A stretch of DNA of 64,000 bases, from the NCBI GenBank assembly GCA_030710605.1, contig CP092865.1, positions 139,399,505-139,463,504 of the forward strand, in the 5' to 3' direction. The position numbers and the translations under genes are program-made. Below the pieces are notes generated by a model. It was not told where the DNA came from. It ran no database searches and saw only the letters and a program-made list of their open reading frames with translations. Positions within the stretch are counted from its first letter, which is position 1, and each line of letters begins with the position of its first letter. This DNA is from Cordylochernes scorpioides. Taxonomy: Eukaryota > Arthropoda > Arachnida > Pseudoscorpiones > Chernetidae. Positions 55,684-64,000 of the stretch are shown here, in pieces.

Positions 55684-57102
55684 CACTGCGTGACATTAAA
55701 AATGGAACACCAAGAAATAGAGGCCAGAAAGTGATGAAACTCGGCAGACAGAGAGAGACAGGGACGAACAATAAGTGATCTTTATTTCAAAATGATAGTC
55801 ATAATACAGAGCGAGAACGGCGTCGGCTTAGTAGCAAGTAAGACCACCGCGGACGGCGATGCACGCAGCAACACGTCTAGGTAGAGAGTCAATCAGAGTA
55901 CGGATGGCGTCCTGAGGGATGGCTCTCCATTCCCTCTCAACCATTTGCCACAGTTCGTCTTCTGAACGCGGCTGTGGCAAGGCATGCAAACGGCGTCCAA
56001 TGATGTCCCAGACGTGCTCGATTGGTGAGAGATCAGGAGAGTACGGTGGCCAGGGAATCATCTGTACATCTTGCAGAGCTTGTTGGCTAATGCGAACAGT
56101 GTGCGGTCGGGCGTTATCCTGCTGATAAAGGGCATTGGGTACCCCCTGAAGGTAGGGGAGTGTCACCGGTCGCAGCACATCATCAACGTATCGTTGGGCC
56201 GTCATAGTGCCCTGAATACGAAGTAAAGGTGACCTGGAATCATACGCGATTGCGCCCCAAACCATGATTCCACGTTGTCGCACGGTGGGGCGTTCCACAA
56301 TTGCTGCCGGATTGGACCTTTCTCCACGTCGACGCCACACGCGTGCACGGCGACTATCACTGGACAAGCAGAAACGCGACTCATCTGAGAACACGACCCT
56401 GTGCCATTCCGTCATCCACGTCGATCTAGCCCGGCACCATTCCAAACGTTGGCGCCTATTCGGTGGGGTCAATGGCAGTCTTCTTAGCGGACGGCATGAG
56501 TGCAAGCCATTAGCAACCAATCGACGGGAAATGGTTCTGGTCGAGATGTAATGATCTAGGGTGTCTTGCACATGTTGCAGGATGGCGGTACAAGTGGCTT
56601 GTGGGGCCGCCACTGCTTGTCGAAGGATACGCCGATCCACACGTGCTGACGTCACTCTGGTTGCACCGACATTCCTATAAATTGCCACATTTCCTTGTTC
56701 CAACCATCTTCTCCACAGTCGGTGCACCGTGGACGCACCAAGGTGTGTATCAGCTGCGATTTGACGTATGGACCAACCTGCCCTTTTCAGTCCGATCACC
56801 ATGCCCCTCGTAAAAGCGTCTGTCTGCTTGAACTGCCTCCGTTTACGATGACCTGGCATTCTCTGTTATTACACGTGTCTTTTGACACAAGAACAAAATT
56901 TCTACAATAATTTTCCTTGAAGAAATAACGACACGAATACTGTCCTTTCTGCAAGTTCCTTCCCTTATATCTTACTCCATGTGCGCACGAGAGCTGCGCA
57001 TTTTACATCATTTGCATAACTCGGTTAGGCGCGTCTACCCTGAAATTTGCATAATTTTCTGGCCACTATTTCTTGGTGTTCCATTTTCAATGTCACGCAG
57101 TG
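55684..57102 (-). mobile_element. Tc1-like DNA transposon, complete, in DRC10 intron 2
   Basis: Terminal inverted repeats start CACTGCGTGACATT and continue with AATGGAACACCAAGAAATAG at both ends with slight differences, flanked by TA (55682-55683 and 57103-57104). Length is 1419 bp. The single gene is on the minus strand, antisense to DRC10, and its frame is open from ATG to stop, so the copy may be active or recently active. Confidence 0.95.
55828..56859 (-). CDS. Tc1-family transposase, uninterrupted
   Basis: A 343-residue protein, full length for the family. The N-terminal part has two helix-turn-helix segments (around residues 12-50, GWSIRQIAADTHLGASTVHR, and about 65-115) for binding the terminal repeats. 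The catalytic core shows D159 (VVFSDESRF), D248 (YQQDNARPH) and E281 (SPDLSPIEHVWD), with WGAI between. I count 32 residues between D248 and E281, two fewer than the classic 34. It ends PRRVAACIAVRGG. A decayed relative is at 28140-29310. No stop or frameshift is seen. Confidence 0.95.
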   Translation of the reverse strand: MPGHRKRRQFKQTDAFTRGMVIGLKRAGWSIRQIAADTHLGASTVHRLWRRWLEQGNVAIYRNVGATRVTSARVDRRILRQAVAAPQATCTAILQHVQDTLDHYISTRTISRRLVANGLHSCRPLRRLPLTPPNRRQRLEWCRARSTWMTEWHRVVFSDESRFCLSSDSRRARVWRRRGERSNPAAIVERPTVRQRGIMVWGAIAYDSRSPLLRIQGTMTAQRYVDDVLRPVTLPYLQGVPNALYQQDNARPHTVRISQQALQDVQMIPWPPYSPDLSPIEHVWDIIGRRLHALPQPRSEDELWQMVEREWRAIPQDAIRTLIDSLPRRVAACIAVRGGLTCY

Positions 57103-57231
57103 TATAAACATAAAAAATTATACTCTGTTATTATATTAATTTGCTTAAATATATAAGCGAAAGTTTCATATGTATAATACGACGGATACAATGGTGAAGA
57201 ATTAGGACTATATCCAGATGGTATGTCCCAG

Positions 57232-57320
57232 CTATCGGCACGTCAGAACGCCATAGAGTCCCTCAAGGATCAGATCGAGGAGGAGGCGGAGCTATATGAA
57301 GATGCGCGGCTACAGAAAGA
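57232..57320 (+). CDS. DRC10 (IQCD): DRC10/IQCD, coding exon 3
   Basis: The exon begins after gtcccag and reads LSARQNAIESLKDQIEEEAE and on to LQKE, part of the long coiled coil. It keeps phase 0 with exon 2 and ends two bases into a codon at gtgagt (57321). Earlier AG sites at 57205 and 57217 would be out of phase with exon 2. The upstream intron (52775-57231) contains a whole Tc1 element that ends about 130 bp before this exon. Confidence 0.85.
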
Positions 57321-57368
57321 GTGAGTACAGAGGCATACAGTGACAGCCAACGTGATAACATGACTCAG

Positions 57369-57513
57369 GGTTGAAGTCGAGAGGTCTGAAGCCGAGTTAC
57401 GCGAAGGCCGCAAGACACGACTCGAGGAACTGCACCAGAGTCTGGAAGACTCGCGGCGGGTGGTGCGGGAGCTACGCCGGGAGAACGGGGAGATGGAGCG
57501 GGGACTCAGGGAG
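57369..57513 (+). CDS. DRC10 (IQCD): DRC10/IQCD, coding exon 4
   Basis: Coiled-coil exon rich in Glu, Arg and Leu (VEVERSEAELREGRKTRLEE and on to NGEMERGLRE). It follows an intron of only 48 bp (57321-57368, gtgagt to ctcag) and ends in phase 0 at GAG|gtgggt. The match in register to the family coiled coil is good. Confidence 0.88.
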
Positions 57514-57565
57514 GTGGGTGGCTGGGGGGATGGCAGCCTGGGGACCAGCTGTGAGGGGTGTGCAG

Positions 57566-57637
57566 GGTAAGGCCGCGTTGGAGGCTGCGCTGGAGACGGC
57601 TGTGGACCGTTACGACCGTGCCATGATGGAAAAGATG
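57566..57637 (+). CDS. DRC10 (IQCD): DRC10/IQCD, coding exon 5
   Basis: A 24-codon exon, GKAALEAALETAVDRYDRAM then MEKM, corresponding to the family's Y-D-x-x-M segment. It follows a 52-bp intron and ends in phase 0 at AAGATG|gtgggt. The donor and the end of the exon are the seed of the 62-bp minisatellite that follows. Confidence 0.85.
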
Positions 57638-58160
57638 GTGGGTCCACGTACAGTACCTGTATTGCCACGTATGTTGGTAAAGATGGTGGGTCCACGTACA
57701 GTACCTGCATTACAGTACCCGCATTACCACGTATGTTGGTAAAGATGGTGGGTCCACGTACAGTACCTGCATTACAGTACCCGCATTACCACGTATGTTG
57801 GTAAAGATGGTGGGTCCACGTACAGTACCTGCATTACAGTACCCGCATTACCACGTATGTTGGTAAAGATGGTGGGTCCACGTACAGTACCTGCATTACA
57901 GTACCCGCATTACCACGTATGTTGGTAAAGATGGTGGGTCCACGTACAGTACCTGCATTACAGTACCCGCATTACCACGTATGTTGGTAAAGATGGTGGG
58001 TCCACGTACAGTACCTGCATTACAGTACCCGCATTACCACGTATGTTGGTAAAGATGGTGGGTCCACGTACAGTACCTGCATTACAGTACCCGCATTACC
58101 ATGTATGTTGGAAAAGACGTACAGTACCTGTATTACCACGTATGCTAGAAAATATGTGGG
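57638..58160 (+). repeat. 62-bp minisatellite in DRC10 intron 5, repeating the splice donor
   Basis: Units begin with gtgggtccacgtacagtacc at 57638, 57686, 57748, 57810 and then every 62 bp to 58058, with a degenerate end by 58163. The first unit is shorter (48 bp). Every unit ends AAAGATG followed by gtgggt, copying the last codons of exon 5 and its donor. The array therefore offers about eight tandem donor-like sites. Confidence 0.93.
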
Positions 58161-58199
58161 TCCACGTACAGGATCTTCAAGGAGCGATTATACAATGAT

Positions 58200-58915
58200 A
58201 ACTTCCATGAAGATCAACATGGAGATCATGATAGGATAGATTCTATTTGGTATCTTCGTGTGGCCTGATTGTTGTCATATTTTTTTATTATTATTCGACA
58301 TTTCCACAGGATTTTAAAGATCTTTCTGTAGGGATCTTTTTTTTTAATTCAGATATATTGTGCTTGCTGACATGTCCTATAAGAGTATATATATTAGTAT
58401 AAATTACATATAGTCACAAATCTTTTTAAATGATAAATTACACACAAGTAATATATACAAATTCTGGAATAAAATAGTTATTGTATATCGGAAAAAAAAG
58501 AGTACAAGCATTGTTTGATTGTGTGTGTGCCAAGTTAAAATACATAGCGCATTAAATTTATATTTAAATTAATTATAAAAAGTAAATTTGGTTACAATAA
58601 TATAATGTTCATTTAAATTACTAACGTGCACATAGATCTTCTCTCTCTTGTAACGTTCAGAGTCACCTGGTGAAGGAAAAAAAGGTAAAAAAAAAACTGA
58701 GCTGCAAGGAATGTCACATTAAAAGATATTCTCTTCTCCTGAAACTTCTCATTTATTTTTTTATCAAGATAATTTATAAAGTTTCCCTTTAGAGTTTTAA
58801 AATTATGCAAATAATCATATTATTTTATTTACATACTTGGAATTGAATAACAAGTTATTTAATCACCCAATTTGCACATTACTCAGAAGGTAATATATGT
58901 AACTTTGTTATAAAC
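58200..58915. other. DRC10 intron 5, AT-rich, nothing recognised
   Basis: Follows the minisatellite and precedes the hAT-like MITE. No feature seen. Confidence 0.5.
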
Positions 58916-58921
58916 CTACGC

Positions 58922-59128
58922 CAGGGGTTGGCAAACCTTTTGAGTCGGAAGAGTAAAAAATTACAATTTAGAAATTTCAAAGTTTTTAAAGAGCCACAAT
59001 ATTTTTTTCTTGCCAACAATAAATAGTACTCGCATAAATAATATTTACGTATGGAACTATATAAAGAGCTTCAGGTTCATATCCAAAGAGCCGCATGTGG
59101 CTAGCGAGCCCCAATTTGCCAACCCCTG
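58922..59128. mobile_element. hAT-like MITE at the DRC10 last-exon acceptor
   Basis: 207 bp with CAGGGGTTGGCAAACC at one end and ttgccaacccctg at the other, and the hAT-typical phrase agagccgcatgtggct. Flanking 8-mers acctacgc and gtctacac match at 5 of 8 positions, consistent with an old 8-bp duplication. Confidence 0.8.
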
Positions 59129-59154
59129 GTCTACACCATAGTAGAGGTAGACAG

Positions 59155-59481
59155 ACAGAGGGAATGCGGCAGGAAATGCTTCGGAGCAGTGAGCGGGAGG
59201 ATGCGGCGCAGCGTGCCAAGACGGTGGAGCTACGCGCCGCCCTCGCCCATCACGCCGGGCCGTACGAAGAAATCCTTGAGGTACGGAGACGGGCGTCCGA
59301 AGAGGCACGGATGGCCTACGAACGTCACCGACGGCAGACCGAGGCAGCCATTGTCATCCAGTCCTCGTGGCGAGGCTACCTAGTGCGGACCCATCTCACG
59401 GCAGCCTCTGACCGCGCCAAGGCCCGTCGGTCCAGGAAGAAAGGTCCAGAGAAAGGACCTCAGCGGAAGACAAAGTCCTAA
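59155..59481 (+). CDS. DRC10 (IQCD): DRC10/IQCD, terminal coding exon with IQ motif
   Basis: Encodes a charged helix and then AAIVIQSSWRGYLVRTHL, an IQ motif (IQxxWRGYxVR) of the kind that binds calmodulin or EF-hand proteins, followed by a Lys/Arg-rich tail and TAA at 59479-59481. IQ motif plus basic tail is the DRC10 C-terminus. The start at 59155 follows gacag; 59161 is an equally in-phase alternative. A hAT-like MITE ends only about 26 bp upstream, so part of the acceptor region derives from, or abuts, a transposon. Confidence 0.88.
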   Translation, partial: TEGMRQEMLRSSEREDAAQRAKTVELRAALAHHAGPYEEILEVRRRASEEARMAYERHRRQTEAAIVIQSSWRGYLVRTHLTAASDRAKARRSRKKGPEKGPQRKTKS

Positions 59482-60159
59482 TGTCAACAACCCAGATTAA
59501 ACGTTGTCTAAGGATCGTGAGGTTTGCGGATTTAATAATTACATATGGTGACAACAACAAAAAGGCTTTTATTAGGGCCCATTTCCCTGTATGGATTCGC
59601 CATACAACAACAAAATAATACAGTAATTTTTCCTCCCTTTCCCCATGTGCACGTGAGCCTTTGTTTGAAAAGGGAATTACATATGGAGACTACTTTATAT
59701 AATTGAAGAAGGACATGTAGGAAAGACTACTGGAATTTATTTTAATAAACAAACTGCGGTCTACCTAGGCCTTTTCTAGACTCTGTTCACTTTATTCTCA
59801 AACAAAGATCTTAGAATCCATTGATAGATTTACCATCTTTTAAATATAAATAGGTGATTATTTCATAGTTGAAGGATATTTGTAATATACATTGTAAACG
59901 AAATTTATTTTTAGTTTAATTTTGTTATTTAAGAGGCAGGCTTTCAAGCGGTTGCGCTTTATCAGTCTATTGAGTCCGCAAAAGAATGTTACATATATAC
60001 ATACTAGATACATGAAAACAGATTTATAAATGGGAAAAGGGTTGGGAAGAAACTCTATAGAATTATCTGTGTCGAATATGTTGGAATTGTTTAGATCAGT
60101 TTGTTTATGATGTTATTGTCTTTGGAGATAGTGTCACATTCAAATAATTAAAAAGGAAG

Positions 60160-60570
60160 ATGTAATTTGTAAATTCTGAAAAACTGAAAGCATAGAAGAA
60201 ATGACCCACTACATCTCTGAATGCACTATTGTTATCGAGGAACGGAATAAGATCTTAAAGAACATTATCCAAGTCTACGTGAACCCAGTTCAGCTAATCA
60301 GAATAATGTCCGAGAAAAAATATATAGCGATAGAATTGTTTAACTTTCATGAAGCGTTAGAGAACAAGGTAATCTCTAAGAACTAAAATTACAGAACAAT
60401 TTTCTTCCATAGTTAATTTGTATAGTTATGTTGAATACTTTGATTTCCTTTTCATTTTCCCTTCTCTCCTTTGTTTAATTTTTTTTCATTTTCTCCATGA
60501 AAATGATGTATGGCGAGTCCTTACAGGACGGAAATGTCCTAATAAAGCTGCTGTTGTTGTTGTTGTCTTT
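60160..60570 (+). pseudogene. LINE 3' end fragment with GTT repeat tail
   Basis: The frame MTHYISECTIVIEERNKI resembles the zinc-knuckle end of LINE ORF2. Downstream, ggacggaaatgtcctaataa precedes a (TTG)n tail. Similar tails (cctaataaagg(GTT)n) are near 48720-48815, 53400-53460 (-), 54225-54290 (-) and 59550-59610 (-). Confidence 0.55.
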
Positions 60571-60579
60571 GGAGATTGA

Positions 60580-61800
60580 AGATTCCAGAATGAGTGATTC
60601 AATATTGTATTTGGGGAAGATGTTGAAGAAATGGTATGTAACATACTGTATATAGGTTGAACAGATTGTTAGATGCCTCATTTTCTCAACATCTTCTCCA
60701 AATACAATAGAATCACTATCATTCTGTAATTTTTAATCCTTAAAGACAATAACAGCATAAACAGAAGGGTTAATCTACTTAAGCAATTCTAACATATCTC
60801 AACGCAGATTATTCCATAGATAATATCCCCAACCTTTTCTCGACCATTATCGATTACTTTTATATTAACAAATTTTATTATTTATTTTTATTAATCTAGT
60901 ATGTATCTAGCACGTCTTTGAGGATCCATTAGCCGGATAAAGCTCGACAGCGTGAAAGCTTGCCTCTTAGATAACTAAATTAAACTCTTTACAAATCGTT
61001 TTCGTTTGTAATGTAAAGACAAGCATATATACTTGTCATACGTTTCGTTCACAAACCTTGAGAACCTCGAACTTCAAAGAAAATTGAAAGTTTATGCACA
61101 TATGCAAATCGAAGGCACTTGAAGGCTCTCAGCAGTTTGCCGGCTCAATCAGAACTGCCCGAGCCTTGGGGCTATTTCTTGGGTTCAATAAGAATCAATG
61201 AAAATCACAGGCACAAAATAACATTAGTTATCTAAACCATGTCATTATGAAATTTGAAACAAAAACTTAAATATGCTCATTTTATAAATAAAATTATTTC
61301 TATAGTCCTTATTATGCAATAATTCAATTGTTGGACCTTTTATGATTCAAGCTCCTTTTTTTTTTTTTTGGAATTGCCAATATTTTAATTGTTTAAACTT
61401 TTAATTGTTTCACGCTTCTTGACTCTGCCAATATTTTATATTATTGGACTTTATACATTTCACGTTATACCAATATTTTAAATTGCTGAACCTTTTTACG
61501 TTTCACGCTTTATTATTGAAACCACCAATTCAAATTATTGTTCAAACTTTAAGGCTTCACACTATTTTACCATTCCAATTTGTTGAAAATTTTAGACATG
61601 GTATATCATGTTTTTGAAACATTTACAAATTCAACTCGTACACGTATGTGAATGTGTACAAGATATGAAAACCATATTTACGGAAGAACATTGCACGATG
61701 AAATTTATTCAAATTATATGTATGCATCTCTCTCTACAGACCTATAAGCTTAAGTCCATAGGTTCCCTATACATCCCTAAGCTGCATTTTCTAGTAAATA
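60580..61800. other. AT-rich downstream interval
   Basis: A hammerhead-like remnant lies near 60930-60965 (gctcgacagcgtgaaagctt). The rest shows only loose A/T-rich repetition (for example ttggacctttt-like phrases at 61330-61520). Confidence 0.45.
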
Positions 61801-62145
61801 CTCTTCTTCTTTCTTATCTCCACTCAATCATATTAAGGTATCAAGTTGTGACCTTTGATGGTGTCTGTTTGACAACCATCATAATTGGGTGAAGTAGAAT
61901 GCGTCTGCCTTTGTCATTAAGACTGGGAGCACTACTCAGTGGCAGGCTGACTTAGTTTCAAAAGAAATGGCCACCTCTGACATGAGGAACAGACGCCATG
62001 TGCAGTCGCTCCTAACATGGAGTACAAATGCTGCTCATCCTGTATCCCTGGATCAGGAGTCCTTACAGGGTACTATCAGCCGGGCCAGCTGAACCCAGGT
62101 TTTTTAGTGAGCTTGTTACTGCTCCCCTTCCTCCTTTTTCATCCA
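61801..62145 (-). mobile_element. SINE-A element
   Basis: Reverse-oriented copy from ctcttcttctttcttatctc to cctcctttttcatcc, slightly truncated at the 5' side. Confidence 0.7.
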
Positions 62146-62512
62146 GTAAATACTGGGTATAAAAAAAAGAAAAATAAAATCACCAAGGATACGTATCTTA
62201 TATTTAATGTTTTACGTTTCAAGCTTTCAGGTATTAACAACCCTTCTAAAACATAAAGCATTAAATATAAGAGTAACTCATACTTGGTGATTTTATTTTT
62301 CTAATAATTGTCGAAGGATTTTAAGTCGACATGGTATAAAAGAAAACCAATACAATAGTAGAGTGCGGTCTGGAGATTAATTTGGCGAAACTGCTAAGAG
62401 GATTCACCATTGATAAGCTAAGTTCACTCATTCAATAACTTTTATCATTGCAGTAAGTTCTGTAGAGATAATATTGTATATGAACGTTTTCTTCCATGAT
62501 TTATAATAGTAT

Positions 62513-62766
62513 AAAGAAAATAAAGTCTCCAGGGCTAAGTTTCTTGCTCAAAATTATTTTTATTCCCAAGCTTTCGGACCTGTCAGTCCTTCCACAGGAG
62601 TATCACGGTAACAATTTGATGGTATATGTACTAAAAAAATATATATTATGTAGTATATATACCATCAAATTGTTATCGTGATACTCCTGTGGAAGGACTG
62701 ACAGGTCCGAAAGCTAGAGAATAAAATTTGAGCAAGAAACTCAGCCCTGGAGACTTTATTTTCTTT
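62513..62766. repeat. Palindrome with hammerhead-like motif in both arms
   Basis: Near-perfect inverted arms (aaagaaaataaagtctccag outermost). Each arm has CTGTGGA, a GGAC/GTCC hairpin and GAAAGCT. Core A6 is U, as in the Penelope-like element. Similar palindromes: about 51745-52430, 53130-53395, 62160-62300, and single motifs near 1188-1215 and 23590-23625. Confidence 0.7.
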
Positions 62767-63194
62767 ATAATAATATTGTATGTAAAAAGAAACAAATTAC
62801 CAAAATTCAATTAATACAAATTCTAGCAAGTAGTGATGTTGTCTAACTAAAACTACCAAGGATGTAAGAAGTCCCATAGGCCAAGGACAATCCCTAATGT
62901 GGCGGCCATTTTCTACGCTCTATATCGCAGCCTCCATAACCTGTCATTTTGACTAATTTCCTTCTATTTTTAGGAGGAACACTTCAATTTTCTATAGCAA
63001 GTGGTGGGTTGACGTCCAGTACTTTCCCTCATACTGAGAAATACTGAGAGAATGAGAACAAAACACTTCTTCAAATGTGAAACTCCGTTTTCTTTCTCTC
63101 TTCATCGACCTGTCCACTTTGTGGGAAAGAACTCTCGCAGACCATCAGTGGCGGAGTCTTTCCCGCGGTAGGCGCCACCAATGACGACTTCCCA

Positions 63195-63720
63195 TCCCTG
63201 GACACTTTTATTTTTCCGTTTATCATTACTCTTCACAATTCACCCTTTCATAATTCATCCCTAAGGTTAGAAATAATCGTTGTTTCTCCTTGAAATAAAT
63301 TTTGATTTTTCGTTGAAAAGAAACTCATGCGGGATAATTTCAAATGTCGTTTTACAATCACAGGCCGCATTATATTATATTATATCTATACATACATGTA
63401 TATTTGTAGAACGATGTTTGACAATTTTACCAAGTGTTTCTTTTGAACGAAAAATCGAAATTTATTTTAAGGAGAAATAATGATTATTTCTAACTTTAGG
63501 GATGAAGTATGAAAGGATGAATTGTGAAGAGTAATGATAAACGGAAAAATAATTCCTATCCCTGGACACTTTTATTTTTCCATTTATTCTTACTCTTCAC
63601 AATTCATCCTTTCATACTTCATCCATAAGTTTAGAAATAATAGTTATTTCACCTTAAAATAAATTTCGATTTTACGTTCAAAAGAAACATTTGCAGTAAC
63701 GTCGTTTTACAATCATAAGC
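63195..63720. repeat. Inverted and direct copies of one AT-rich repeat
   Basis: 63195-63360 is inverted in 63405-63555 (shared ggaaaaataaaagtgtcc end), and a third, direct copy follows to about 63720. Probably a foldback element with a partial duplicate. Confidence 0.6.
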
Positions 63721-64000
63721 CGTATTATAATGTATTATGTGTATAGTTATCAATTATTTGATATATTTATATATTTATTATTATATAATAATATTTATTC
63801 AGTATTTAACCTTATATAATCTTATATGGACATTGTAATAAATCAGTTTCAATCTCTCTCTCTCTCTCTTAGTGTGTAGGAATGTAGGGTAGTCGGTTCA
63901 CAAAATACTGAGCGAGATTCGGTAGAAGAATTCGCCGTGATGATTCTTTGTGGGCTGTTGCAAGGATTTAAATAAGATCACTAAATAGCAGAAAGGAGGG

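Overview
The window looks like nuclear DNA of an invertebrate animal: it is AT-rich, its genes are broken by GT-AG introns, and most of it is transposable-element sequence. No bacterial-type operon, rRNA or CRISPR is visible. I recognise three host genes. (1) The last two coding exons of a DnaJ-B12/B14-like ER membrane co-chaperone (+, 5116-5279 and 8593-8705). (2) The large downstream exon of IBA57, a mitochondrial Fe-S assembly factor (-, 24770-25743). (3) An apparently complete coding set of six exons for DRC10/IQCD, a subunit of the axonemal nexin-dynein regulatory complex (+, 49655-59481, 393 codons with every splice phase consistent). An RFX-type X-box 6.8 kb upstream of DRC10, followed by a good splice donor, marks a possible promoter and non-coding first exon. 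A ciliary gene implies that the organism makes flagellated or ciliated cells. The species cannot be named from the sequence.

Layout. 1-9.8 kb: hammerhead-bearing palindromes, MITEs, a SINE and the end of the DnaJ gene. 10-24.7 kb: LINE fragments, a pogo/Tigger element nested in a MITE, two solo LTRs, tRNA-derived SINEs and a tandem array made from a SINE piece. 24.7-27.4 kb: IBA57 exon and a 35-copy minisatellite starting at its splice acceptor. 28-32.4 kb: decayed Tc1 copy, SINE copies and featureless AT-rich DNA. 32.4-37.15 kb: one LTR retrotransposon with 220-bp LTRs, 5-bp target duplication, Ty3/gypsy gag-pol order and three frame breaks. 38.1-39.1 kb: degenerate satellite. 39.8-42.5 kb: a Penelope-like element (RT plus GIY-YIG) with 776-bp inverted arms and a 12-bp target duplication. 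42.8-59.5 kb: DRC10, whose introns hold solo LTRs, a Helitron, MITEs and an uninterrupted Tc1 element. 59.5-64 kb: LINE end, SINE and palindromes.

The most unusual signal is a set of inverted-repeat elements carrying hammerhead ribozyme cores. The copy at 6561-6615 keeps every core nucleotide and all three helices. Others (for example 23924-23957) end in a short palindrome at helix III, as dimer-acting type I hammerheads do. Penelope-like elements are known to carry such ribozymes, and one is present here. Other points of interest: two minisatellites each built on a splice site of a host gene; a tRNA-Ser(UGA) 3' half with CCA copied into the retrotransposon primer site; and two unrelated insertions at the same position of one MITE family. 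All calls were made by eye; no alignment or database search was run.
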